Assembly (NCBI GenBank): GCA_025965895.1
Contig: JAOPWC010000185.1
Location: forward strand, 1 to 64,000
Reading direction: 5' to 3'
Origin: Mycobacterium sp.
GTDB taxonomy: Bacteria > Actinomycetota > Actinomycetes > Mycobacteriales > Mycobacteriaceae
DNA: 64,000 nucleotides
Part shown: piece after piece, positions 1 to 11,993 of the stretch
How positions within the stretch are numbered: position 1 is the first letter of the stretch
Layout: each line of letters begins with the position of its first letter
Translations under genes and position numbers: made by a program
The notes under the pieces: model-generated
The model's database searches: none
What the model was told of the DNA's origin: nothing
What the model saw: the letters and a program-made list of their open reading frames with translations, nothing else

Positions 1-458
1 ACCTCGGCGATGCGGGCGTCACCGCGGTCGGTCTTGTTGACCACCAGGATCACCGGCATGTCGGCGTTGAGCGCCTTGCGCAGCACGAAGCGGGTCTGGG
101 GGAGCGGGCCCTCGGAGGCGTCGACGAGCAGCACGATGCCGTCGACCATCGAGAGGCCGCGCTCGACCTCGCCACCGAAGTCGGCGTGGCCCGGGGTGTC
201 GATGATGTTGATGACCATCGGCTGGCCGCCGCCGGCGGGACCGGCGTAGTGCACCGCGGTGTTCTTCGCGAGGATCGTGATGCCCTTCTCGCGCTCGAGG
301 TCCATCGAGTCCATCACGCGGTCCTGGACCCCGCCCTCCTCCTGCTGGTGCTCGGTGTAGGCACCGGACTGCAGGAGCATCGCGTCGACCAGCGTCGTCT
401 TGCCATGGTCGACGTGGGCGATGATCGCGACGTTGCGGATGTCGTCACGGGTGGGCAT
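1..458 (-). CDS. typA: Translational GTPase TypA/BipA, N-terminal part (3' end truncated by window start)
   Basis: Minus-strand translation from ATG at 458: [71 protein letters not shown]...[45 protein letters not shown]; classic translational GTPase G1-G4 motifs. Missing from the ORF track because it runs off the window. Confidence 0.93.
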   Translation of the reverse strand, partial: MPTRDDIRNVAIIAHVDHGKTTLVDAMLLQSGAYTEHQQEEGGVQDRVMDSMDLEREKGITILAKNTAVHYAGPAGGGQPMVINIIDTPGHADFGGEVERGLSMVDGIVLLVDASEGPLPQTRFVLRKALNADMPVILVVNKTDRGDARIAE

Positions 459-551
459 GGGGGAACTCCGATGGCTCGGCAGGGGTCAGAAAGATGACTG
501 CCGAGCGGGGCACGGCGTTCCCCAGTCTACGTGCGGCCCGCAGGCCGCCCT

Positions 552-758
552 CTACTCCAGCCGGAAGCCGACCTTCAGGCTCACCTGGAAGGCCGAGACC
601 TCGCCGTCCTGGACCTGGCCGCGGATCTCGGTCGCCTCGAACCACTCCACGTTGCGGACGGTCCGGGAGACCCGGGCGATGCCGTTGCGGATGGCCTGCT
701 GCACCGACTCGGGCGACGACCCGACGACCTCGGTGACGCGGTAGACGTGGTCACTCAC
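552..758 (-). CDS. Dodecin family flavin-binding protein
   Basis: 68 aa MSDHVYRVTEVVGSSPESVQQAIRNGIARVSRTVRNVEWFEATEIRGQVQDGEVSAFQVSLKVGFRLE, typical dodecin length and motif. Confidence 0.9.
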   Translation of the reverse strand: MSDHVYRVTEVVGSSPESVQQAIRNGIARVSRTVRNVEWFEATEIRGQVQDGEVSAFQVSLKVGFRLE

Positions 759-951
759 GTGGCACTCCCCTTCGACGTGTGGTTCCGCAGGATGACACGA
801 CCCGGGACGTCCGGGTGCTTTACCTCCCGGCCGGGTTCATGATGGGCTCCTGTCCGCCGATGTGACGTGCGCCACACGCCATCGGCGGTCGGTCCATGGT
901 GAAGTTGCCCGGTCCTGGTGTGACCGAGGCCACAGTGCGGAGGTGAGGGGC

Positions 952-1230
952 ATGCCCTTGCAGGAGGACGTCGCGGCGGCCCGGCGGGCCGTGCTGGATC
1001 TCGAACGGGCCACGGCGGCGGTGAGCCGCCACTACGACGACACGATCGACGTACGCCGGCTCAAAGCCGACGTCGCCCGCCTCAGCGGAGACCTCGACCT
1101 GCTGTGCGGGGCGAGACCCTCCTCGCCGCCGCCGACCCTCGAGGTCATCGACGACAGCGAGTACTCCCACGACTTCTGGATGGACGCCGAGGACGAGGGA
1201 CTGGGGTCCTCGAGGCATCGCGCTCCCTGA
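952..1230 (+). CDS. Hypothetical protein
   Basis: ORF 862..1230 with internal ATG at 952 (MPLQEDVAAARRAVLDLERATAAVSRHYDDTIDVRRLKADVARLSGDLDLL); directly upstream of the sdh genes. Confidence 0.55.
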   Translation: MPLQEDVAAARRAVLDLERATAAVSRHYDDTIDVRRLKADVARLSGDLDLLCGARPSSPPPTLEVIDDSEYSHDFWMDAEDEGLGSSRHRAP

Positions 1231-1263
1231 TCCCCTGTCCCCGACGAACGGACACCAGCTCGT

Positions 1264-2067
1264 ATGACGACGACCGTCCCTGCCCCGGCAGGCACCGGCG
1301 CCCCCGGTCGCGCCACCATCGCGGCCCGCACCCTGCGCACCGACCGCTGGTGGGTCCAGCCGGCGATCACCGTCGGTGTCCTCGTGGCCTTCATCGTCTA
1401 CTCGACGATCCGGGCGTTCGAGAACGCCAACTACTACGTCGAGCCGTACATCTCGCCGTTCTATTCGCCCTGCATCACGACCGCGTGCCAGGGCGACACG
1501 TTCCCCAAGCTGTTCAGCGGGCCGTCGTTCCTGACGCCGGCGCTCTACATCCTCATCGTCCCGCTCGGGTTCCGGCTCACCTGCTACTACTACCGGAAGG
1601 CCTACTACCGGTCGTTCTGGCTGTCACCGCCGGCCTGCGCGGTCGCCGAGCCGCGGGCCGGCTACTCCGGCGAGACCCGGTTCCCGCTGGTCTTCCAGAA
1701 CGTGCACCGCTACTTCTTCCTGCTGGGCCTGGTCTTCAACGCGATCCTCACGTACGACGCGGTCCTGTCCTTCCGCGACCACGAGGGCCGGTGGGGCCAC
1801 ATGGGCCTCGGCACCCTCGTGCTGCTGGCCAACGCGACGCTGCTCTGGCTCTACTCGCTGTCCTGCCACTCGTGCCGGCACATCGTCGGCGGCCGGCTCA
1901 ACAACTTCTCCCGGCACCCGATGCGGTACCGGTTCTGGACGCTCGTGTCGAAGCTGAACGCCCGGCACATGCAGTTCGCCTGGGTGTCGCTGTTCGGTGT
2001 GGCGCTGACCGACCTCTACGTGCGGCTGCTCGCCACCGGCACGATCACCGACCTCCGGTTCTTCTGA
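1264..2067 (+). CDS. sdhC: Succinate dehydrogenase/fumarate reductase cytochrome b (membrane anchor) subunit
   Basis: 267 aa multi-TM protein preceding sdhA; CYYYRKAYYRSFW and CHSCRHIVGGR motifs typical of the Rv0249c-type actinobacterial anchor. Confidence 0.85.
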   Translation: MTTTVPAPAGTGAPGRATIAARTLRTDRWWVQPAITVGVLVAFIVYSTIRAFENANYYVEPYISPFYSPCITTACQGDTFPKLFSGPSFLTPALYILIVPLGFRLTCYYYRKAYYRSFWLSPPACAVAEPRAGYSGETRFPLVFQNVHRYFFLLGLVFNAILTYDAVLSFRDHEGRWGHMGLGTLVLLANATLLWLYSLSCHSCRHIVGGRLNNFSRHPMRYRFWTLVSKLNARHMQFAWVSLFGVALTDLYVRLLATGTITDLRFF

Positions 2068-2099
2068 CACCTCCCACGACAGGACAAAGGTTTCCGCTG

Positions 2100-3902
2100 A
2101 TGGCTGAGCTCGAACGCCACCACTACGACGTCGTCGTCATCGGCGCCGGAGGGGCGGGTCTGCGCGCTGCCATCGAGGCGCAGGCGTCCGGCGCCCGCGT
2201 CGCCGTGGTCTGCAAGTCCCTGCTGGGCAAGGCCCACACGGTCATGGCGGAGGGCGGGATCGCCGCCGCGATGGCCAACGTCTACCCCGAGGACAACTGG
2301 CAGGTGCACTTCCGCGACACCATGCGCGGCGGGAAGATGCTCAACCACTGGCGGATGGCCCAGCTCCACGCCCAGGAGGCACCGGACCGGGTCCGCGAGC
2401 TCGAGGACTGGGGCGCCCTGTTCGACCGCACCCCGGCCGGCCTGATCTCGCAGCGCGACTTCGGCGGGCACCGCTACGCCCGGCTCGCCCATGTCGGCGA
2501 CCGCACCGGCCTGGAGCTCATCCGCACGCTGCAGCAGCGGGTCGTGGCGCTGGGCATCGACGTGTTCATGGAGTGCACGGTCACCCGCCTCATGACCGGC
2601 CCGGACGGCATCACCGGCGCCTTCGGCTACTGGCGGGAGTCCGGCCGGTTCATCTCCTGGCAGGCGCCCTCGGTGGTGCTGGCCACCGGCGGCATCGGCA
2701 AGTCCTACAAGGTCACGTCGAACTCCTGGGAGTACACCGGCGACGGGCACAGCCTGGCCCTGCAGGCCGGCGCGACGCTGGTCAACATGGAGTTCGTCCA
2801 GTTCCACCCGACAGGCATGGTCTGTCCTCCGTCGGTGCGCGGGATCCTGGTCACCGAGAGCGTGCGCGGCGACGGCGGGGTCCTCAAGAACTCCGAGGGC
2901 ACGCGCTTCATGTTCGACTACATCCCGGAGTACTTCCGCAAGGAGACGGCCGACACGATCGAGGAGGCCGACCGCTGGTACGACGACAAGCGCAACAACC
3001 GGCGGCCCCCGGAGCTGCTCCCCCGTGACGAGGTGGCCAGGGCCATCAACTCGGAGGTCAAGGCCGGCCGCGGGACCGAGCACGGCGGTGTCTACCTCGA
3101 CATCGCGTCCCGCCGGTCCAAGGAGTACATCCTCAAGCGGCTGCCCTCGATGTACCACCAGTTCATGGAGCTCGCCGAGGTCGACATCACGGCCGAGCCC
3201 ATGGAGGTCGGGCCGACCTGCCACTACGTGATGGGCGGCGTGGAGGTCGACCCCGACACCGCCGCGGCCAAGATCCCTGGCCTGTACGCCGCCGGCGAGG
3301 TGGCCGGCGGCATGCACGGCTCGAACCGGCTCGGCGGCAACTCGCTGTCGGACCTGCTCGTGTTCGGGCGCCGGGCCGGCGCATCGGCAGCGGCGTACGC
3401 GCAGGCGCACCCGGTGACGGCCGCGCAGCTCGACGACGACGCCGTCGCGGAGGCCGGGAAGGCCGCGCTGGCGCCGTTCGAGCGGGAGGGCGGCGAGAAC
3501 CCGTACACGATCCAGCACGACCTGCAGCAGACGATGAACGACCTCGTCGGGATCATCCGTACCGAGCCGGAGATGCGGGAGGCCCTGGACCGGATCGAGG
3601 AGCTGAAGAAGCGGGTGGCGAACCTCTCCGTCGAGGGGCACCGGCAGTACAACCCGGGCTGGCACCTCGCGCTCGACCTGCCGCACATGCTCAAGGTCTC
3701 CGAGTGCATCGCGAAGGCCGCCCTCGAGCGGCAGGAGAGCCGCGGCGGCCACACCCGCGACGACTTCCCCGGGCCGACGCCCGAGTGGGGCGCGCTCAAC
3801 GTGATCTGCAGCGAGCACGACGGTTCGATCAGCCTCCTGCGGCAGCCGCTGCCGCAGATGCCCGAGGATCTCGCCACCCTGTTCGAGGAGACGCCGGCAT
3901 GA
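2100..3902 (+). CDS. sdhA: Succinate dehydrogenase/fumarate reductase flavoprotein subunit
   Basis: In-frame ATG at 2100 in ORF 1104..3902: MAELERHHYDVVVIGAGGAGLRAAIEAQ; HTVMAEGGIAAAM, FVQFHPTG, GGNSLSDLLVFGRRAG motifs. Confidence 0.95.
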   Translation: MAELERHHYDVVVIGAGGAGLRAAIEAQASGARVAVVCKSLLGKAHTVMAEGGIAAAMANVYPEDNWQVHFRDTMRGGKMLNHWRMAQLHAQEAPDRVRELEDWGALFDRTPAGLISQRDFGGHRYARLAHVGDRTGLELIRTLQQRVVALGIDVFMECTVTRLMTGPDGITGAFGYWRESGRFISWQAPSVVLATGGIGKSYKVTSNSWEYTGDGHSLALQAGATLVNMEFVQFHPTGMVCPPSVRGILVTESVRGDGGVLKNSEGTRFMFDYIPEYFRKETADTIEEADRWYDDKRNNRRPPELLPRDEVARAINSEVKAGRGTEHGGVYLDIASRRSKEYILKRLPSMYHQFMELAEVDITAEPMEVGPTCHYVMGGVEVDPDTAAAKIPGLYAAGEVAGGMHGSNRLGGNSLSDLLVFGRRAGASAAAYAQAHPVTAAQLDDDAVAEAGKAALAPFEREGGENPYTIQHDLQQTMNDLVGIIRTEPEMREALDRIEELKKRVANLSVEGHRQYNPGWHLALDLPHMLKVSECIAKAALERQESRGGHTRDDFPGPTPEWGALNVICSEHDGSISLLRQPLPQMPEDLATLFEETPA

Positions 3903-4645
3903 CGTACGACGCGAAGCTGCGGGTCTGGCGCGGGGACGCCGACGGCGGGGAGCTGCGGAACTTCACGGTCGAGGCGAACGACGGCGAGGTCGTCCTCGAC
4001 GTCATCCACCGGCTGCAGGCCACCCAGGCCGGGGATCTCGCGGTGCGGTGGAACTGCAAGGCCGGCAAGTGTGGCTCGTGCTCTGCGGAGGTCAACGGAC
4101 GGCCCAGGCTGATGTGCATGACCCGGATGTCGACGTTCGGCGAGGACGAGGTCGTCACCGTGACGCCGCTGCGGGCGTTCCCGGTGATCCGTGACCTGGT
4201 CACCGACGTGTCCTTCAACTACGAGAAGGCCAGGGAGATCCCGTCGTTCACGCCTCCCAAGGAGCTGCAGCCGGGCGAGTACCGGATGATGCAGGAGGAC
4301 GTCAACCGCTCGCAGGAGTTCCGCAAATGCATCGAATGCTTCTTGTGTCAGAACACCTGCCACGTGATCCGTGACCACGAGGAGAACAAGAAGGAGTTCG
4401 CCGGGCCGCGCTATCTCATGCGCATCGCCGAGCTCGAAATGCACCCCCTGGACACTCTGGACCGCCGCGAGCTGGCGCAGGAAAAGGAAGGCCTCGGGTA
4501 CTGCAACATCACCAAGTGCTGCACCGAGGTGTGCCCGGAGCACATCAAGATCACTGACAACGCGCTGATTCCGTTGAAGGAACGCGTGGTCGACCGCAAG
4601 TACGACCCGGTGGTGTGGTTGGGCAACAAGCTGTTCCACCGATGA
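3899..4645 (+). CDS. sdhB: Succinate dehydrogenase/fumarate reductase iron-sulfur subunit
   Basis: ATG at 3899 overlaps sdhA stop (ATGA); CKAGKCGSCSAEVNG [2Fe-2S] and CIECFLCQNTC / CNITKCCTEVCPE cluster motifs. Contains an apparent compositional junction (see findings). Confidence 0.93.
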   Translation: MTYDAKLRVWRGDADGGELRNFTVEANDGEVVLDVIHRLQATQAGDLAVRWNCKAGKCGSCSAEVNGRPRLMCMTRMSTFGEDEVVTVTPLRAFPVIRDLVTDVSFNYEKAREIPSFTPPKELQPGEYRMMQEDVNRSQEFRKCIECFLCQNTCHVIRDHEENKKEFAGPRYLMRIAELEMHPLDTLDRRELAQEKEGLGYCNITKCCTEVCPEHIKITDNALIPLKERVVDRKYDPVVWLGNKLFHR

Positions 4646-4765
4646 GCGCTTACGCGAAGAGCAAAAGCTACCGATGAGCGCTCGCGCGAAGAGCAAAAGC
4701 CACCGATGAGCGCTTGCGCGAAGAGCAAAAGCCACCGATGAGCGCTCGCGCGAAGAGCAAAAGTC
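4638..4765. repeat. Four tandem copies of a 32-bp unit ACCGATGAGCGCTYGCGCGAAGAGCAAAAGCY
   Basis: Copies at 4638-4669, 4670-4701, 4702-4733, 4734-4765, followed by a partial ACCG; near-identical; first copy overlaps the last codons and stop of sdhB. Confidence 0.97.
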
Positions 4766-4787
4766 ACCGTTAGCCCGCAGCCGAAGC

Positions 4788-7426
<2,639 letters not shown>

Positions 7427-7436
7427 GGTCACGAGT

Positions 7437-7483
7437 AGACGTAACGGCCCCGCATGCGCAAGCGTGTCGGGGCCGTTACGTCT
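7437..7483. terminator. Bidirectional terminator-like hairpin between convergent fadE5 and fadA2
   Basis: AGACGTAACGGCCCCG ... CGGGGCCGTTACGTCT, 16-bp perfect stem (7437-7452 / 7468-7483). Confidence 0.8.
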
Positions 7484-7677
7484 CCTGGCCCGAAAAGAGT
7501 TGACCGCCGCTGGCCCCCCTCTTGCCAGCGGCGGTCGATCTCGCGGCTGAAGGATCACAACCGCAACGTGGATGCCCCGTGTCGACGTCGGGTCGGGGGG
7601 TCAGACGGCAACACGGGGCTACACGTTTATCGGCCGACCGGACGGACCCGTTACAGCGCGTTGCGCCGAATTCTTGA

Positions 7678-8991
7678 TCAGGCTTCGAGGATCGCGGCGA
7701 CGCCCTGGCCGCCGGCGGCGCAGATCGAAATCAGCCCGCGCACCGTGCCATTTCCGCTGCCGCCCGTCTCCTTCTTCTTCTCCGCCAACTGCTTTGCCAA
7801 CTGCGCGACGATGCGCCCGCCCGTCGCCGCGAACGGATGACCGGCCGCGATCGACGATCCGTTGACGTTGAGCCTGGACCGGTCGATCGATCCGAGCGCA
7901 GCGCCCAGGCCCAGTCGCTCCTTGCAGTACTCCTCGGACTCCCACGCCTGCAGGTGGCACAGCACCACCGATGCGAACGCCTCGTGGATCTCGTAGAAAT
8001 CGAAGTCCTGCAGGCTCAGCCCATTGCGGGCCAGAAGACGCGGCACCGCGTACGTCGGCGCCATCAGCAACCCGTCGGCGCCGTTGACGTAATCGACGGC
8101 GGCGGTCTCTGCGTCGACGAAGTACGCCAGGGGTTCCAGCGACCGCTCGGCGGCCCACTCTTCGCTGGAGAGCAGCGCGACGGATGCGCCGTCAGTCAGC
8201 GGCGTCGAGTTCCCGGCCGTCATCGTCGCGTCGCCTGCCTTGACGCCGAACACCGGCTTCAGTTTCGCCAGCTTCTCGGCGGAGGAGTCGGGCCGCAGGT
8301 TGCTGTCGCGGTAAAGGCCCAAGAACGGTGTCACCAGATCGTCGAAGAAGCCGCGGTCGTACGCCGCGCTCATGTTGCGATGGCTAGCCGCCGCGAGCTC
8401 GTCCTGGTCGATCCGCTTGATCCCCATCTCCTTCGCGGTGATCGCGGCGTGCTCGCCCATCGACAGGCCGGTACGCGGCTCGCTGTTCGCCGGAATCTCG
8501 ATGCCCAGCGAGGCGGGAAGCTGGCCGAGCAGCTTCAGCCGCTCGACGTTGGATTTCGACCGGCGCAGCGACAGCAGCACCCGGCGCAGATTGTCGCCCA
8601 GACCGATCGGCGGATCCGATGTGGTGTCCGCGCCGCCCGCCGCCGCGACGTCGTAGCGGCCCCCGGCGATGCCGTCAGCGGCCGCGACCGTGGCCTGCAG
8701 CCCGGTGCCGCACGCCTGCTGAAGGTCGAATGCCGGCGTGTACGACGACAGCGCGCTTCCCAGCACGCTCTCGCGCGTCAGGTTGAAGTCGCGGCTGTGC
8801 TTGAGCACCGCGCCGCCGATCACCGCGCCCAGCTGCTCACCGGTCAAGTTGAAGCGATCGATCAAGCCGTCGAGCGCGGCCGTGAACATGTCCTGGTTTG
8901 ACGCCTCGGCGTACGAGCCATCGGATCGAGCGAACGGAATTCGGTTGCCGCCCAGCACTGCCACCCGTCGACCGGCTCTGCTATTCGCCAC
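7678..8991 (-). CDS. fadA2: Acetyl-CoA acyltransferase (thiolase) FadA2
   Basis: Thiolase motifs ([60 protein letters not shown]); GTG at 8991 preceded by GGAGG (alternative start 9024). Confidence 0.92.
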   Translation of the reverse strand: MANSRAGRRVAVLGGNRIPFARSDGSYAEASNQDMFTAALDGLIDRFNLTGEQLGAVIGGAVLKHSRDFNLTRESVLGSALSSYTPAFDLQQACGTGLQATVAAADGIAGGRYDVAAAGGADTTSDPPIGLGDNLRRVLLSLRRSKSNVERLKLLGQLPASLGIEIPANSEPRTGLSMGEHAAITAKEMGIKRIDQDELAAASHRNMSAAYDRGFFDDLVTPFLGLYRDSNLRPDSSAEKLAKLKPVFGVKAGDATMTAGNSTPLTDGASVALLSSEEWAAERSLEPLAYFVDAETAAVDYVNGADGLLMAPTYAVPRLLARNGLSLQDFDFYEIHEAFASVVLCHLQAWESEEYCKERLGLGAALGSIDRSRLNVNGSSIAAGHPFAATGGRIVAQLAKQLAEKKKETGGSGNGTVRGLISICAAGGQGVAAILEA

Positions 8992-9038
8992 GTTGCCTCC
9001 AGTGTTAGTCCCGATGGGACCCAATACTACCCACTGTT

Positions 9039-9054
9039 CTTACTCTGGAGTAAG
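9039..9054. promoter_or_regulatory. Perfect palindrome CTTACTC-TG-GAGTAAG, putative TetR operator in the fadA2/fabG4 intergenic region
   Basis: Same half-sites as the palindrome at 11964-11979 just upstream of the local TetR gene. Confidence 0.7.
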
Positions 9055-9097
9055 TTCGTGTGTGATACGCCAGTACCGCGACACGAAAGGCAGCTCC

Positions 9098-10450
9098 GTG
9101 GCTTCCGACCTCTACTCGCAAATCGTCAAATCCACGCCAGGGGCGTTTCTGGCCAAACAGCTGGGCATCCCGCAACCTGAGACGCTGCGACGTTATCGCC
9201 CGGGCGATCCGCCGCTGCCCGGGGCCCTGCTGGTCGGCGGCGAAGGCCGCGTGGTCGAACCGCTGAGAAGCGCGCTGGCCGAGGACTACGAGCTGGTTCG
9301 CAACAACCTCGGCGGACGCTGGGCCGACTCGTTCGGCGGGCTGGTGTTCGACGCGACCGGCATCACCAAACCGGAGGACCTGACCGCACTGCACGAGTTC
9401 TTCACGCCTCTGCTGCGCAACCTCACGGCGTCGGCCCGTGTCGCGGTCGTCGGCACCACACCCGCTGAGGCGGCCAGTGTCGACGAGCGCATCGCGCAGC
9501 GCGCGCTGGAGGGGTTCACGCGCTCGCTGGCCAAGGAGCTGCGCCGCGGCGCCACCGCGCAGCTGGTCTACCTGTCTCCCGGTGTGAAGCCGGCCGCGAC
9601 CGGCCTCGAGTCGACGATGCGGTTCATCCTGTCCGGCAAGTCGGCCTATGTGGACGGTCAGGTGTTCTACGTCGGTGCGGCCGATGCGACACCGCCCGCC
9701 GACTGGGACAAGCCGCTGGACGACAAGGTGGCGATCATCACCGGCGCGGCCCGCGGCATCGGGGCCTGCATCGCCGAGGTGTTCGCCCGCGACGGTGCCC
9801 GCGTGATCGCCGTCGACGTCGAGTCGGCGGCCGAACCGCTTGCGGAACTCGCCACCAGGCTCGGCGGGACCGCGCTGACCCTCGATGTCACCGCTGACGA
9901 TGCAGTCGACCGGATCGCCGAGCACCTGCGCGAGCACTACGCAGGCCGTGCCGACATCCTGGTCAACAACGCAGGCATCACCCGAGACAAGCTCCTCGTC
10001 AACATGGACGACGCCCGCTGGAACTCTGTGTTGGCCGTCAATCTGCTTGCCCCGAAACGGCTTACCGAAGGTCTGGTCGGCAACGGCTCGATGGGCGAAG
10101 GCGGCAGGGTCGTGGGCCTTTCGTCGATGGCAGGCATTGCCGGCAATCGCGGACAAACCAACTACGCCACGACGAAGGCCGGCATGATCGGCCTCACGCA
10201 GGCGCTGGCCCCGGTGCTGGCCGACAAGGGCATCACCATCAACGCCGTCGCCCCCGGTTTCATCGAGACGCAGATGACCGCCGCGATCCCGCTGGCCACC
10301 CGCGAGGTGGGCCGCCGGCTCAATTCGTTACTGCAGGGCGGCCAGCCGGTCGACGTGGCCGAGACCATCGCGTTCTTCGCGAACCCGGCGTCCAACGCGG
10401 TGACCGGCAACGTGATCCGGGTCTGCGGCCAAGCCATGATGGGGGCCTAG
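9098..10450 (+). CDS. fabG4: 3-oxoacyl-ACP/CoA reductase FabG4 (high-molecular-weight FabG)
   Basis: GTG at 9098 ([42 protein letters not shown]); C-terminal SDR domain [42 protein letters not shown]; syntenic. Confidence 0.93.
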   Translation: MASDLYSQIVKSTPGAFLAKQLGIPQPETLRRYRPGDPPLPGALLVGGEGRVVEPLRSALAEDYELVRNNLGGRWADSFGGLVFDATGITKPEDLTALHEFFTPLLRNLTASARVAVVGTTPAEAASVDERIAQRALEGFTRSLAKELRRGATAQLVYLSPGVKPAATGLESTMRFILSGKSAYVDGQVFYVGAADATPPADWDKPLDDKVAIITGAARGIGACIAEVFARDGARVIAVDVESAAEPLAELATRLGGTALTLDVTADDAVDRIAEHLREHYAGRADILVNNAGITRDKLLVNMDDARWNSVLAVNLLAPKRLTEGLVGNGSMGEGGRVVGLSSMAGIAGNRGQTNYATTKAGMIGLTQALAPVLADKGITINAVAPGFIETQMTAAIPLATREVGRRLNSLLQGGQPVDVAETIAFFANPASNAVTGNVIRVCGQAMMGA

Positions 10451-10451
10451 G

Positions 10452-11312
10452 GTGAGCACCGTGACCGAACAGACTCAACCGAGCGGGCTGGGCAACCTGC
10501 TGCGCGCGGCGGCGGGCGCGCTGCCGTTCATCCCGCGCAGCGACGAACTGCCCGACCGCACGGTTCGGATAGAGGGCCTGCAGATCGACCGGTCGAACGT
10601 GGCACAGTATGCGGGCGTCACCGGCCTGCGCTACGGCGATCACGTGCCGCTGACGTACCCGTTCGCGCTGACCTTCCCGGTGGTGATGTCTTTGGTCACC
10701 GGCTTCGACTTCCCTTTCGCCGCAATGGGTTCGGTGCACATGGAGAACCACATCACCCAGTACAGGCCGATTTCGGTCACCGACACCGTCGACGTGAAGA
10801 CGCACGCGGAGAACCTGCGCGAGCATCGCCGGGGCCTGTTGGTGGATGTCGTCACCGACGTGAACGTCGGCAACGACCCGGCCTGGCACCAGGTCACGAC
10901 ATTTCTGCATCAGCAGCGGACCAGCCTGTCCGACGAACCGAAGCCGGAGCCGAAGAAGCAGCCCAAGCTGCCACCGCCGAACGGAATCCTCAGCATCACA
11001 CCGGGCCAGATCCGTCGCTACGCCTCGGTCAGCGGGGACCACAACCCGATCCACACCAATCCCCTCGCCGCGAAGCTGTTCGGCTTCCCGACCGTCATCG
11101 CACACGGAATGTTCACGGCCGCCGCGGCATTGGCGAACATCGAGGGGCAGTTGCCCGATGCGGTGCGGTACTCGGTGCGGTTCGGAAAGCCGGTCGTGCT
11201 GCCCGCGAAGGTAGGCCTCTACGTCGACAGGGGCGCGAAGGGCTGGGAAGTGGCCCTGCGTAATCCGTCGAAGGGTTATCCGTACCTGACCGGGACGGTC
11301 AGCGCCGTGTAG
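10452..11312 (+). CDS. htdX: (3R)-hydroxyacyl-CoA/thioester dehydratase HtdX (MaoC-like)
   Basis: 286 aa double hotdog with YASVSGDHNPIHTNPLAAKLFGFPTVIAHGMFTAAAAL hydratase motif; immediately after fabG4. Confidence 0.9.
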   Translation: MSTVTEQTQPSGLGNLLRAAAGALPFIPRSDELPDRTVRIEGLQIDRSNVAQYAGVTGLRYGDHVPLTYPFALTFPVVMSLVTGFDFPFAAMGSVHMENHITQYRPISVTDTVDVKTHAENLREHRRGLLVDVVTDVNVGNDPAWHQVTTFLHQQRTSLSDEPKPEPKKQPKLPPPNGILSITPGQIRRYASVSGDHNPIHTNPLAAKLFGFPTVIAHGMFTAAAALANIEGQLPDAVRYSVRFGKPVVLPAKVGLYVDRGAKGWEVALRNPSKGYPYLTGTVSAV

Positions 11313-11940
11313 CCAGAACGTGTTTTGCCGGCGGCGCGGCTTCTGCGTCACTCGGCTTGCCCTTCAGGCCGCGCCAGGTGAGGTTGATCATCAACTCAGC
11401 AGCATCGTCGACGTCGATGTCACCCCTGCTGACGCGTGTCGAGATCGCCTCACCGGCCCCGACCACCGCAACCGCCGTCATGTTGAAATCCGTATCGGGC
11501 TCGGGGTTTCGGGTGCCTGACTCCAGCAATCTGGCGACCATGTCGATGACCTGTTCGCGGCCCTCGCGGACCTGCTGGTAGAACATCTGCGAGATGCTCG
11601 CCTGCTGGTACAGCACAATCCACGACGCGCGGTTCTCGCCGATGTAGCGGAAGAACGACAGGATCGTGTTGCGCAGTAGATCCTTCGGACTCTGCTCCAC
11701 GTCGATGTCGGCTCGCACTGCGTCAATGAACCGGGCCATCTCCCGGCTCAGGCACGCGCCGAACAGCTCCTCCTTCGAGCCGTAGTACAGGTACAGCATC
11801 GGCTTGGAGATCTGCGCCTCGGCCGCGATCGCGTCCATCGATGTCTCGTGATACCCCTTCAGCGAGAACATCTGCACCGCGGCGTCGAGCATCTGCTGCT
11901 CACGGACGGCCCGCGGCAACCGCTTGGTTCCACCTGCCAT
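11299..11940 (-). CDS. TetR/AcrR family transcriptional regulator (Rv0238-like)
   Basis: 213 aa, N-terminal HTH REQQMLDAAVQMFSLKGYHETSMDAIAAEAQISKPMLYLYYGSKEELFGA. Confidence 0.92.
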   Translation of the reverse strand: MAGGTKRLPRAVREQQMLDAAVQMFSLKGYHETSMDAIAAEAQISKPMLYLYYGSKEELFGACLSREMARFIDAVRADIDVEQSPKDLLRNTILSFFRYIGENRASWIVLYQQASISQMFYQQVREGREQVIDMVARLLESGTRNPEPDTDFNMTAVAVVGAGEAISTRVSRGDIDVDDAAELMINLTWRGLKGKPSDAEAAPPAKHVLATRR

Positions 11941-11963
11941 TCGTGAACACCTCCGTCGTCGTC

Positions 11964-11979
11964 CTTACTCAAGAGTAAG
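11964..11979. promoter_or_regulatory. Perfect palindrome CTTACTC-AA-GAGTAAG, putative autoregulatory TetR operator
   Basis: Located 24 nt upstream of the TetR start codon (minus strand); matches 9039-9054. Confidence 0.72.
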
Positions 11980-11993
11980 CAAAAAGGCGGGTG

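Noticed and set aside
2016-3818. 600-aa minus-strand ORF opposite sdhA
   Set aside because: Antisense shadow ORF typical of very high GC3 genes; Arg/His/Val/Leu-biased low-information translation and sdhA is unambiguous on the plus strand.
4638-4765. Possible CRISPR array
   Set aside because: Units are contiguous with no spacers; simple tandem repeat and no cas genes nearby.
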